Part shown: positions 15,549 to 23,300 of the stretch, one piece after another
Position numbering within the stretch: position 1 is the first letter of the stretch
Layout of the letters: every line of letters begins with the position of its first letter
Source: a virus
Reading direction: 5' to 3' (one strand)
Virus record (IMG/VR): IMGVR_UViG_3300027687_000072
Span: 1 to 23,918 of that record
Length of the DNA: 23,918 nucleotides
Notes under the pieces: generated by a model
Seen by the model: only the letters and a program-made list of their open reading frames with translations
Databases searched by the model: none
Told to the model about the DNA's origin: nothing
Position numbers and translations under genes: made by a program

Positions 15549-15580
15549 GATATGATATTATATAATTATTAAATAGATAT

Positions 15581-17992
15581 TTATTGAGGATTGAATTGAG
15601 ATAAATCAAACCCCCCTAGATTATCATTACCAGCCGACTCAAAGTCTTTAGGTAATCCTTGTGTTTGTCTTTGTTCTATTAACTGGCTTTGTTGCGACCC
15701 CTCTTTTTCGATTCTTTTATCTTTGCGATCTTCAATCTCTGCTTCTTTACTTTTTGTAGCCTGCATTTGCGCTTTAGCTAATTGCAAACTGTATTGAAAC
15801 TCTGTTGCCATTAATTCTTTTTTAATTTGCGCCTCCGCCTGCATTCTTTGCATTTCAAAGTTAGACTTAGCTTGTTCTATTGCAACTTTTTCCGCTGTTA
15901 ACGCTTGCTGCTTTTGCACTTCAGCCATTGCAGATTTTTCAGAAGCCTGGGCATTAGCCTGCGCTTGCGCTTGTATGTTTTGTTGTACTAAAGCCTGCTC
16001 TCTTTCTTGCTTCTTTTTACGCTTAAGTTTTAGCATTTGATTAGCTAGCTTAAGGTTTCTAATTTGATTTATATCAATTGAATCTTCTATATCAATTTCT
16101 TTGGTTTGTAGAGCAATTGATATATTTTTTTGCAGCTCAGCTCTTTCTTCATCGTCTGGTTCCATTTCCAAAAATATACCAAAATCATGAAGATTAAGAT
16201 TTACAATTTCTTTTAATGTTTCTACATTAAATGTGGACACACTATTCATTAAAGAATTTTTAGTAAGAGGGAAGCTTAAAACATCCGCTATTTTAAGGGA
16301 TATGTTTTCGCAAGTGCTTAATGTTAATTGTATGCTGGCATCTTGTATATGTTTTGTAGCTGTGTTAGACGTGTTTGCTGCCATTTTTTGCAGCCCTACT
16401 AGAGCGTTGGCATCTGGCATGCTTCCGTCGCGGGCTTCGTTTAATCCGGTTACATCTCTAATCATTTGCATATTGTAGTTGTATGCGGTAATTAAAGATT
16501 GTATTTTAGATATACCAGACGAGCTAGCTAATTCCTGTATCGGAACCTTACCTCTATTCATATCTCCATCTTGCGTCAGTGATCTACCAATAACTGAACC
16601 TGTTTGGAAGTACATGTTTAACGCTTCCGCTGGATTGTAATTTGTGCCATTACCTAAATCAACTTCGGCTAACCCATCAACATCTAAAAATATCCCGTCA
16701 GGAACCATTCTAGATAATACCTGTTGTATTTTAAGATGAGTAAGCTGTATAACGTCAGCAAACCCTATACATTTACTTATAAGCGACTGTATTGCTCCTT
16801 TATACATTCTAGGGGCAGCTAAAGAATAATTCATTTCTACTCTAGTTGTATCCGCTAGAGGGCGAGTCATATTTTCAGCCAGCTTCCAATCTAGCATTAT
16901 ATCTGTTCCAATAACTTTAGCCCCTTGATATAATACTTCAATAGATCTAGACACTCTTTCAAAATTGTCATTAGGCGGAGGGTCAAACTCACTGGTTTTT
17001 TCAATTGCTTTTTCTAACCCGCTATCTGTCCTCTTTATTTTAAATACCTGATCTGTATAGGTTTTGTATTCAAAATACAAGACTTGTACCGTGTTGTAGT
17101 CGTAGTTTTCAAATCCACGTATCAATCGGCGATTGCCTGGTGATTTTTGAATTCTTTCGAGTTCCTCATTAGATATATTAGGAAATTCTTTTTTAAGTTC
17201 TGGTATGGTTATAGACTTAACTTCCCCTATATAATATATGTCGTTAAAATTAGGATCTTCCGTGTAAGACCAAACGCAGTAAGCTGGATCCACATAGTTT
17301 AGAACTATGCCTTCCGCTGTATTAAACGACGTTTTAGTTATACCTATCCCGATATTAACTAAATCTTGATTTACTCTTGCCCGAATTAAATCGTATTCGT
17401 TTGTAGCTAATACAGTATTAATAGCTTCTTCTTCTGCAATTTCTATAGCGGGTTTATATTTAAGTTGCATGTGTAAGTCTCTTTCCTCCATTGACTCAGG
17501 TAGCTTTTCATCCGGAATACCGGATTTACTTAAATTCATGGGTATTACAGATCCAGCTTCAGCTCTTGCTTCTACGGTTACCATGTCAAAAAGCAAGTCC
17601 TGTGCATATTTGGTTCTAGCCTTTAACGAATCGGGATCCTGCGAATATGCGGATATATCGTATTGCTTTTGAGTAATACCATTTGCAACTATATTTGAAA
17701 ATTTTGAAAGGATAGGTACTGGTTTCCAATCTAAATTCAAATAAGACAAATCACCATTAATAGCTAATTCGTCTTTATATTTTTGGACACTTTGTTCTCC
17801 TCTTGCATATAATCTAAGATTGTGAAAGTTATTCCAATTACTTGCATATCTATTTGATCCCGCTCCCCCATAATTAAACCACTCTTGCTCAATAGCGCGA
17901 GAAACCTGTAGTCCATATTCCAGTGTTGCTTTTTCGGCATCACTTACTACCTGATCAGGAAATGTACTATTAATATTTGTACTTACATTCAT
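15581..17992 (-). CDS. Portal protein, crAss-like, 803 aa
   Basis: This forms the dodecameric portal at one capsid vertex, through which DNA is packaged and later ejected. Family-like blocks include YLNLDWKPVPILSKFSNIVA (84-103), a segment ending in GIGITKTSFNTAEGIVLNYV then DPAYCVW, and, further on, SLTQDGDMNRGKVPIQELAS, NMQMIRDVTGLNEARDGSMP and LVGLQKMAANTSNTATKHIQ. The length of about 800 residues fits crAss-like portals. Residues about 650-765 are a long Gln/Ala/Lys/Glu-rich helical segment, consistent with the portal barrel extending into the capsid. The start is immediately adjacent to the terminase stop (TAG then ATG), indicating coupled translation. Confidence 0.92.
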   Translation of the reverse strand: MNVSTNINSTFPDQVVSDAEKATLEYGLQVSRAIEQEWFNYGGAGSNRYASNWNNFHNLRLYARGEQSVQKYKDELAINGDLSYLNLDWKPVPILSKFSNIVANGITQKQYDISAYSQDPDSLKARTKYAQDLLFDMVTVEARAEAGSVIPMNLSKSGIPDEKLPESMEERDLHMQLKYKPAIEIAEEEAINTVLATNEYDLIRARVNQDLVNIGIGITKTSFNTAEGIVLNYVDPAYCVWSYTEDPNFNDIYYIGEVKSITIPELKKEFPNISNEELERIQKSPGNRRLIRGFENYDYNTVQVLYFEYKTYTDQVFKIKRTDSGLEKAIEKTSEFDPPPNDNFERVSRSIEVLYQGAKVIGTDIMLDWKLAENMTRPLADTTRVEMNYSLAAPRMYKGAIQSLISKCIGFADVIQLTHLKIQQVLSRMVPDGIFLDVDGLAEVDLGNGTNYNPAEALNMYFQTGSVIGRSLTQDGDMNRGKVPIQELASSSGISKIQSLITAYNYNMQMIRDVTGLNEARDGSMPDANALVGLQKMAANTSNTATKHIQDASIQLTLSTCENISLKIADVLSFPLTKNSLMNSVSTFNVETLKEIVNLNLHDFGIFLEMEPDDEERAELQKNISIALQTKEIDIEDSIDINQIRNLKLANQMLKLKRKKKQEREQALVQQNIQAQAQANAQASEKSAMAEVQKQQALTAEKVAIEQAKSNFEMQRMQAEAQIKKELMATEFQYSLQLAKAQMQATKSKEAEIEDRKDKRIEKEGSQQSQLIEQRQTQGLPKDFESAGNDNLGGFDLSQFNPQ

Positions 17993-20206
17993 CTATTGTA
18001 TTATTTTTGAAGTGGCTCCGTTGTTGTCGTATTTTTTAAACCCTAGGGAGTATTTTTTTGTTACGATAGCTCCCTTGGGGCTATATCTGTGCTTGTTGCA
18101 TGCCATTAAAGCTAAGCCGGAGCTTATTGATGCATCATGCTTTGTTCTGTTGTTTATATCAAACTTGGCCCAGTCTTCTAGTGTTCTTTGTAGATAAACA
18201 TCACCGTACCCCTCTTTTGTTTGACCAACAAAGTCTTCTATATAAGTTTCAATTGCCGAGGCATGCGCCTGCTTAATATCTTCACTTGAATTAGGTATTC
18301 CCCCCACTTCTTTTTCAGACAAAGATAACTTATTATAAGATCTATCCGGTCTATTAATACTAAAGCCTCTATATCCCCTGCGCTTTAAATAGTAAAGCAG
18401 TCTTGGTTTGTTGTTTTCGCATAATATCGGCATACCGTAAAACACTATAGCCATAAGTACATCTTCAAAAAACATTTCAGCAGTTGAAGGTCTAGCTATG
18501 TATTCTAAAAAGAAATGATTAGGAGGTACATCCTCCATTGAAAATTTAGTTAATCCATGTAAAGCTCCGTTAGAGCCGCCGCCGCCAACGACACCACTAA
18601 TATCGTAACTGTCACAACCAAAGGCACCCATGTGCTCATTTCCTGGATACTTAATACCATTCTTTATTATTATGTGATTCTGTTGTTCTTGATTAGGGAC
18701 CCAAGTAATATAAAACCTTCCGTCTTTGTTTGGATAAAACATTACTTTTGTATCTTTAATTCCGTGTTCCCATTGAAAGTTTCCTTTCGTAACCATTGTA
18801 TTGTTTTTTAGCTCATCGTTGTAATCTATTTGTTGATAGATCCTAGTTAAGTTAAATAACGATTGCTTAGACTCGTCTCTAAAAGCGTGTTGTTCTGTTC
18901 GTGGGAATTGACGATAATACTCGTTTAACGCATCCGGATCGTCTTTTAATCCTTCAACTTCATTTTCCCAATGATCAATGACGCCCTCATCAATAATGTC
19001 ACCTTGAGGACCAAGAAGATCTTTCTTAGGTACGTCAAAAACCGGCCAACCGTGTTCATCAATGAATCCTTCATAGTTCCACTCCATCGGTATAAAAAGC
19101 TTATATAACCCGCTTTTTGTTTGCCCATTTTTATTTCTTTTTGTAACGTCTGAATCGTTATATAATTTTTTAAAGTTTTTACCCCCCTTGTCTAATGCAT
19201 TTGAGGTTGAGCCCATCATACATTTACCAATAATACGGCTACCTAATCTTAAACAAGTTTTTGTAACTCGCCAGTTGTTAAGTATATTAGTAGGCCTTTC
19301 CCACTTACCGCTTTCATCGTGTACTAATAGCTTTAGTTTTTCTCCATCGTAAGAGTTGTCCCCGGTGTTTTTCCAGTCGACCGTTGTATCGAGACCTGTA
19401 ATTTCCTGAAGTTTTTCGTTTGAATCGAGTTTCCTTCTTGTGAGTTTTGAGGCCGGTACTCTGTACGCAAGCTCTGTCTTTGGGCGGTCCATCCCGTCCT
19501 GTATGGGTTTGAAGAAGAATGGATAGTTAACTGATATCGGAACAACTTTGTCTGTAAACATTTTCTTTGCATCGGGTCCAGACTTGGACAGTATGCCAAA
19601 TCTAGCATCCGTAGATATTGTTGCTTGGTTAACAGTCTCTCCTGAGGCCATGAAAGAAAAGCCTGATCTTCTGTTCTTAAGGTAGCACATGCCATAGCTT
19701 CGTCTGTCTGCTTTGCAAGCTTCCCAAAAAATGTAGAACAATCTGTTTGATTCTCGAAAGTCTGGGTGCCCAACGTCAATCTTGGACCACTGCAGGTACA
19801 TGTAATGAGTACCAGTAATATAAGTAGGCTTGTCTTGGTTAAGAAACCAAAAACCTTCTTCACGCCTGTTAAACTCTGTGTCAATATATCCATACCACTT
19901 TTCTTTAAATGCAGTTGGATACTTTTCCCAATCCGCTTCGCTTTTAATTTTACTTAATTCTTTTGGGTATTCTTTTGGTGCCCACTTATTAATTCCCTTA
20001 CTGAGTTTATCCTCTAGCAAAGGTAATGCAATATGTAAACCACCAACAGCGTATATATCTCCTATCTTACCTGTTCTGCTTATTATAACAAGGTCGTATT
20101 CTTTATCATAACCGTACTCCCATTTAGCGTAGCGATTTTTTTTCTTAATCACTTGCGGCTTAATATGGTCTTTGGTTATATAGTATAATTCCTGCTGATA
20201 CGCCAT
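17993..20206 (-). CDS. terL: Terminase large subunit, crAss-like, 737 aa
   Basis: This is the DNA-packaging motor with an N-terminal ATPase and a C-terminal RuvC-like nuclease. The family block GTHYMYLQWSKIDVGHPDFR (132-151) precedes a Walker A-like loop, RRSGFSFM (179-186). That loop lacks the usual GK(S/T) lysine: Phe183 takes its place. Walker B is LLVHDE (293-298), and MMGSTSN (330-336) fits the coupling motif. Nuclease acidic residues are visible at GCDSYD (Asp532/Asp535), LCENN (Glu597) and KHDASISSG (Asp691). The start codon overlaps the upstream stop in TAATG, and the TAG stop abuts the portal gene. The length suits crAss-like terminases. Identification is firm; the subfamily call is from memory. 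Confidence 0.96.
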   Translation of the reverse strand: MAYQQELYYITKDHIKPQVIKKKNRYAKWEYGYDKEYDLVIISRTGKIGDIYAVGGLHIALPLLEDKLSKGINKWAPKEYPKELSKIKSEADWEKYPTAFKEKWYGYIDTEFNRREEGFWFLNQDKPTYITGTHYMYLQWSKIDVGHPDFRESNRLFYIFWEACKADRRSYGMCYLKNRRSGFSFMASGETVNQATISTDARFGILSKSGPDAKKMFTDKVVPISVNYPFFFKPIQDGMDRPKTELAYRVPASKLTRRKLDSNEKLQEITGLDTTVDWKNTGDNSYDGEKLKLLVHDESGKWERPTNILNNWRVTKTCLRLGSRIIGKCMMGSTSNALDKGGKNFKKLYNDSDVTKRNKNGQTKSGLYKLFIPMEWNYEGFIDEHGWPVFDVPKKDLLGPQGDIIDEGVIDHWENEVEGLKDDPDALNEYYRQFPRTEQHAFRDESKQSLFNLTRIYQQIDYNDELKNNTMVTKGNFQWEHGIKDTKVMFYPNKDGRFYITWVPNQEQQNHIIIKNGIKYPGNEHMGAFGCDSYDISGVVGGGGSNGALHGLTKFSMEDVPPNHFFLEYIARPSTAEMFFEDVLMAIVFYGMPILCENNKPRLLYYLKRRGYRGFSINRPDRSYNKLSLSEKEVGGIPNSSEDIKQAHASAIETYIEDFVGQTKEGYGDVYLQRTLEDWAKFDINNRTKHDASISSGLALMACNKHRYSPKGAIVTKKYSLGFKKYDNNGATSKIIQ

Positions 20207-20478
20207 TATTTAGATCTTGATTCTGCAAATCCTTTAAAAGCAGGCTTTGTTGAATCACTAGTGGATTCGTTTATCATTTGCTCTTCTTCTTGAATTCTTG
20301 TAAGAATTTCAAAAGCATCAAATATGCATAATTTTTTAGTAGCGGCAGCATTTTTAAGTCTGTCAGCTGATATATCTTCATCTGAGTCAACGATCTTTTC
20401 CTCTGCTACCTTTACTAATTCTTTAATTGCTTTGCGTCCAGCGGCTATTATATTCCTCTTCGTTTCTATCGAGTCCAT
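20206..20478 (-). CDS. Small helical protein in the terminase-small-subunit position, 90 aa
   Basis: The product is largely helical: AAGRKAIKELVKVAEEKIVD, then SADRLKNAAATKKLCIFDAF and EILTRIQEEEQMI, ending in a polar tail. The short basic-then-acidic helices and the location directly upstream of terL (stop and start share TAATG) fit a small terminase subunit that recognises packaging DNA, but a helix-turn-helix is not obvious. ATG at 20478 puts the first 56 bases inside the end of the upstream GroES-like gene, in another frame. The next in-frame ATG lies far downstream and would remove most of the helical part, so the overlapping start is preferred. Confidence 0.6.
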   Translation of the reverse strand: MDSIETKRNIIAAGRKAIKELVKVAEEKIVDSDEDISADRLKNAAATKKLCIFDAFEILTRIQEEEQMINESTSDSTKPAFKGFAESRSK

Positions 20479-21028
20479 ACTTTATAACAATATCATTTGA
20501 TTTCATGCAATACATAAGTTGGCTATTTACAACAAACTCCCATTCGCTATTTGGCGTGAACCCAACTATGTCTCCTGGATTGATTCCAGACTCCTCTAAG
20601 GAGCTATTACCTATTTTTAGTATACCAATAAGGCCAGCTAATTTATCCGTGCTTAAAAGGTCTTTATTCTTAACAGGTGCAACAAAGCATCTATCTCCGA
20701 ATGATTTCCAAGTATCCTTTCTTTTGTATAAGTATACTTGATCAACCGCACAAAAAAATAAGTCGTCTTTTAAGAAAGACCTACTGTTCTTTTTGATTCC
20801 TTTCATGTCATAAAATACTCTGAATACATTGTGATGTACCATAATCAAATCACCCTTCCTTATAGGGGTTGCAAATGCAACTGGCGTTTCAACTACCTCA
20901 GCAATATTATTAACATGCTTAAAACTTTCTATAGAGCTGTTTGTTATAAGGGTATGCTCTCCAACCTTTACCTCGTTATCATACCTTTTGCCTACCGGCT
21001 TTATGATAAAGTCATATACACTCCGCAT
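20423..21028 (-). CDS. Putative tandem GroES-like co-chaperonin-type protein, 201 aa
   Basis: Two consecutive segments follow a GroES-like layout. In residues about 5-103, DFIIKPVGKRYDNEVKVGEH and a loop (TLITNSSIESFKHVN) lead to IAEVVETP, then IRKGDLIMVHHNVFRVFYD and DDLFFCAVDQVYLYKR. This resembles GroES: an N-terminal strand, the mobile loop, a VVAVG-like strand, VKVGDRV and the ILRESDILAVI-like end. Residues about 111-185 repeat the scheme with GDRCFVAPVKNKD, GLIGILKIG, INPGDIVGFTP and YCMKSNDIVIKYG. T4 gp31 is the known precedent for a phage co-chaperonin needed to fold capsid protein. The gene is coupled to its neighbours (TAATG upstream, 56-base overlap downstream) and lies next to the packaging genes. 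The fold needs structural confirmation; a virion or DNA-binding role is possible. Confidence 0.5.
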   Translation of the reverse strand: MRSVYDFIIKPVGKRYDNEVKVGEHTLITNSSIESFKHVNNIAEVVETPVAFATPIRKGDLIMVHHNVFRVFYDMKGIKKNSRSFLKDDLFFCAVDQVYLYKRKDTWKSFGDRCFVAPVKNKDLLSTDKLAGLIGILKIGNSSLEESGINPGDIVGFTPNSEWEFVVNSQLMYCMKSNDIVIKYGLDRNEEEYNSRWTQSN

Positions 21029-21255
21029 TAATATTCTAAGTCATATTCAACGGATATTGCCATGTTAGAGTTAAATTTCTTCCATGGCATTATCTCGTCT
21101 ACTTTCTTTATGAATATATTATAAGAATTATCAGACTCTTCAAATAGTATGTGAGAGATCTCGTGACCGCCGTAAACTGTCTGTTTAACAGAGTAATGCA
21201 TTGCTTCGTTTTTATAGTCAGCCCCGATACTAATCTTTCTTATAATACTATCCAT
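21028..21255 (-). CDS. Small conserved phage-type protein of unknown function, 75 aa
   Basis: The compact product has a beta-like pattern (KISIGADYKNEAMHYSVKQT, then SYNIFIKKVDEIMPWKKFN and AISVEYDLEY). I recognise the general pattern from small hypothetical proteins in phages of Bacteroidota but know no function. There is no signal peptide, membrane segment or catalytic motif. The stop overlaps the start of the GroES-like gene (TAATG), and it lies 4 bases after the 90-residue coiled-coil gene, so all three are probably made from one message. Confidence 0.65.
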   Translation of the reverse strand: MDSIIRKISIGADYKNEAMHYSVKQTVYGGHEISHILFEESDNSYNIFIKKVDEIMPWKKFNSNMAISVEYDLEY

Positions 21256-21259
21256 AATA

Positions 21260-21532
21260 TTACTCTATAACAGCTTCCGGTACAATCTCTTCGAAAGTTC
21301 CATCTACAAGATTAATATTAACTGGTCCGTACTTGGCCTCGATATCTTTTTTAGTTTCGTCCATTTCTTTTTCAAGAAGATTAACGTGATAGATAGTTTT
21401 TGCTTTTTGAACCTCTAGTACTCCGATGTTTGCTAAATAAGATTGCAATTCTCCCTGCACTTTTTTAACGTTTGCTAATTCTTCTGCTGTAATAGCGTTT
21501 ACTTTTGATTTCATTTTTTTTACTTTACTCAT
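21260..21532 (-). CDS. Small coiled-coil protein, 90 aa
   Basis: After a basic start (SKVKKMKSKVN) the region at about residues 14-68 is a continuous heptad-like helix: ITAEELANVKKVQGELQSYL, then LEVQKAKTIYHVNLLEKEMD and ETKKDIEAKYG. It ends in a short strand-like acidic tail (VNINLVDGTFEEIVPEAVIE). Similar small coiled-coil proteins ending in KYG plus a short beta tail occur in marine phages, with no assigned role. It precedes the 75-residue gene by 4 bases. An assembly or accessory role is possible but not shown. The leader is A/T-rich (TTAAATTAAATCAA before ATG). Confidence 0.65.
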   Translation of the reverse strand: MSKVKKMKSKVNAITAEELANVKKVQGELQSYLANIGVLEVQKAKTIYHVNLLEKEMDETKKDIEAKYGPVNINLVDGTFEEIVPEAVIE

Positions 21533-21556
21533 TTGATTTAATTTAATTGTTAATTG

Positions 21557-22615
21557 TTAATTTCTTTTCCTTTTAGCAATTTTAGCCGCTCTTTCTTTAT
21601 TTTTTTTCGCTATAGCTGCTTTTTTTGATGCTGTTACGTTTGCTCTATTTTTTGCTACGGCCGCTGTTTTTGTTGCTTTTGCTGTGTCTAGATTTTTCTT
21701 TTTAGCTATTCTGCTTGCTTTCTCTGCGGCCTCCTTTGCTGGTCTATTTTTGTTAGCAACACGAGTTCTGCCCCCAGTCATAGTTGAAGCTTCTGCATCA
21801 TAAACATCCCTAAAGCTATCTACTGTTGACAAATTGTTAGCGATGAGATTTTTACCTTTGCTTAACGCGTTTGCCAAGCCCTTTTCATTCACTTTGCCTT
21901 TTAAGTTTTTTGTTATGTTTTCAGGGTTGTATCTTTCCTTTAGTTCATTGTTGTTATAGCGTACTAACGCCTTAAGACGAGTTGCTTCAGAACGGGTGGC
22001 AACTGTTTCTTCCATGGTGCGTTCCCGCAAACCACCGCCAACTAATGTACCCATCTCTCTTCTTGGCCTATTACTATCCCCCGGTTCGTGGCCTCCACCC
22101 CCTCGGGATGTGCTTATGGCTACAAGATCCGAAAAAGGTTTTGCTTTTATAGCAGGCGCTTTAATTTCAGGCGTTTGCGTTTTTATTCCATAAGGCTTAG
22201 GTGTTGCCACAGCGGTCACACGGTCCGGCTGGAATCGAGTTGCACTAGTTGAGCTTGATGATCCAGGCGTATCAGGTGTCTTTGTTGGCTTTACTGGCTT
22301 ACCCTTAGACCCAAATGGCGCATCCATAAATTCTTTATAAGTTTGCCCAGGTACTGCCGGATTATTAAAAGGTTGCCCTGGTTTTCCAGGAGTCTTTTTT
22401 CCTGAAGTTCCATCATAGGCCGTAGTCACAGTGTCTGTATATAAGGTACCTTTTCTTTTAGAATCAGGAAAGTCCGGGTTAGTTACACCGGTTTTAGAGG
22501 TAGTCGTAGTGGTCGATTTACCTTCTTTTTTCTTTTTCTTTTTATCTCCGTCCGTTAAGTAATTAACCGCCGCGCTTTCTACGTTAGCTCTTCCTGCTTG
22601 TTGTTCGTATGCCAT
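21557..22615 (-). CDS. Disordered basic protein with histone-like Lys/Ala C-terminal tail, 352 aa
   Basis: No known domain is seen. The N-terminal half is low complexity, rich in Lys, Gly, Pro, Ser and Thr (KKKKKKEGKSTTTTTSKTG near residue 25), with repeated Pro-Gly-Lys motifs. A more ordered segment lies at about 190-285 (MEETVATRSEATRLKALVRY onward). The last ~65 residues are almost entirely Lys, Ala and Arg (AKKKNLDTAKATKTAAVAKN, then ending ERAAKIAKRKRN), resembling a histone H1 or HU-type tail, so nucleic-acid binding is likely. It sits 12 bases after the secreted protein gene and 24 before the coiled-coil gene. It could be packaged in the virion with DNA or be a head-associated linker protein. 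Confidence 0.6.
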   Translation of the reverse strand: MAYEQQAGRANVESAAVNYLTDGDKKKKKKEGKSTTTTTSKTGVTNPDFPDSKRKGTLYTDTVTTAYDGTSGKKTPGKPGQPFNNPAVPGQTYKEFMDAPFGSKGKPVKPTKTPDTPGSSSSTSATRFQPDRVTAVATPKPYGIKTQTPEIKAPAIKAKPFSDLVAISTSRGGGGHEPGDSNRPRREMGTLVGGGLRERTMEETVATRSEATRLKALVRYNNNELKERYNPENITKNLKGKVNEKGLANALSKGKNLIANNLSTVDSFRDVYDAEASTMTGGRTRVANKNRPAKEAAEKASRIAKKKNLDTAKATKTAAVAKNRANVTASKKAAIAKKNKERAAKIAKRKRN

Positions 22616-22627
22616 AATGTTTTTAGT

Positions 22628-22972
22628 TTAATATAATCTTGTTAAAGCGTAAGTTCCGCGAACGTCGCCAGTGTATTTTATAGAGATTGAATCTCTGGTT
22701 ATAAGTGTGTATTCTATTGTTACTTTGTATCCGTTGTCGGGGTTATGTAATCTAGTTGCAAAACTTGTTTCTCCCTCGTCAAATATTTCTTCAGTGATAA
22801 CATCCTGTTCTTCAAAAGAAGTATTAAAGCATTGTAGTACAGCGTAGTCTGACGCAAGTATTGTTTTTAAATAACTGCTTCCTTCGTTTTTCCATATTCC
22901 ATTAAATGCTTCTTGAGCTGTTAATGTTAATGACGTTAAAACTAAGCATAGTGTAATAAATAAATTTTTCAT
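22628..22972 (-). CDS. Small secreted protein with signal peptide, lipocalin-like mature domain, 114 aa
   Basis: Residues 1-19 form a classic signal peptide, with positive MKN then a hydrophobic core (LFITLCLVLTSLTL) and a TA-Q cleavage site after residue 19, a pattern common in Flavobacteriia. The mature part begins FNGIWKNEGS, a G-x-W start like small lipocalin-type beta-barrels, and continues as regular strands to VTIEYTLITRDSISIKYTGD and YALTRLY. One Cys (Cys48) remains in the mature protein, and there is no lipobox. It is presumably exported to the periplasm during infection; superinfection exclusion or envelope modification is possible but unsupported. A repeated promoter-like element lies 16 bases upstream of its ATG. 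Confidence 0.68.
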   Translation of the reverse strand: MKNLFITLCLVLTSLTLTAQEAFNGIWKNEGSSYLKTILASDYAVLQCFNTSFEEQDVITEEIFDEGETSFATRLHNPDNGYKVTIEYTLITRDSISIKYTGDVRGTYALTRLY

Positions 22973-22988
22973 AAGATTGGATTTTATT

Positions 22989-23017
22989 ATATAATCACAC
23001 GTTTTTTTGAAAAACTA
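22989..23017 (-). promoter_or_regulatory. Repeated 29-bp intergenic element, copy A
   Basis: Read on the minus strand the element starts TAGTTTTT and ends TGTGATTATAT, matching copy B (12002-12030) at 25 of 29 positions with identical spacing. It begins 4 bases after the TAA stop of the 92-residue gene and ends 16 bases before the ATG of the secreted-protein gene. The core runs on into TATAAT-like sequence (ATTATATAATA), so it may be a promoter with an upstream A/T tract; a transcript start would then give a very short leader. Confidence 0.45.
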
Positions 23018-23021
23018 TTTA

Positions 23022-23300
23022 TTATTCTCCTTTAGGTGGTATTTTGCCATCACCTTCTTCTGATTCGCCTGGAAATGTTACTTTAAACTCTGACGGCTTA
23101 CCCATTGTTTTACCCATAGACTCATCATAGCGCATATACCAAAAAGTTGGTTTGTCAAAAGCGGCTTCTTCGTAATCCTGCCAATATATAGTAACATCAC
23201 CTTTCCCTCTTGGAAGTCCTTTAGCAATAACTAGTCCTGATCTTTTTTCAGTAGCTATTTCTTTTTCAAAAAATTGATACCCTGTTATTATCTTCTGCAT
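23022..23300 (-). CDS. Hypothetical protein, 92 aa
   Basis: Not recognised. The sequence begins MQKIITGYQFFEKEIATEKR, followed by an aromatic, beta-like segment (VTIYWQDYEEAAFDKPTFWY) and a Pro/Gly/Glu-rich, probably flexible C-terminus (FPGESEEGDGKIPPKGE). No signal peptide, membrane segment or catalytic motif is seen. Its ATG shares TAATG with the stop of the upstream jelly-roll gene, so it is probably translated by coupling and may be an accessory or chaperone of that protein. Its stop is followed after 4 bases by the repeated intergenic element. Confidence 0.6.
   Translation of the reverse strand: MQKIITGYQFFEKEIATEKRSGLVIAKGLPRGKGDVTIYWQDYEEAAFDKPTFWYMRYDESMGKTMGKPSEFKVTFPGESEEGDGKIPPKGE

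Noticed and set aside
15549-15580. Promoter between portal and scaffold genes
   Set aside because: The gap is 32 bases of pure A/T-rich sequence with only an 11-base match to the repeated element's core; that is too weak to call in DNA this AT-rich.
19333-19893. A 186-codon open frame on the minus strand inside the terminase gene
   Set aside because: It overlaps strongly conserved terminase sequence in another frame, and its composition shows no domain; it is a shadow frame.
22495-22560. A-rich lysine-codon tract in the basic protein gene as a programmed frameshift site
   Set aside because: The in-frame codons do not form a proper slippery heptamer, and the zero frame continues for 300 more codons without a competing conserved frame.
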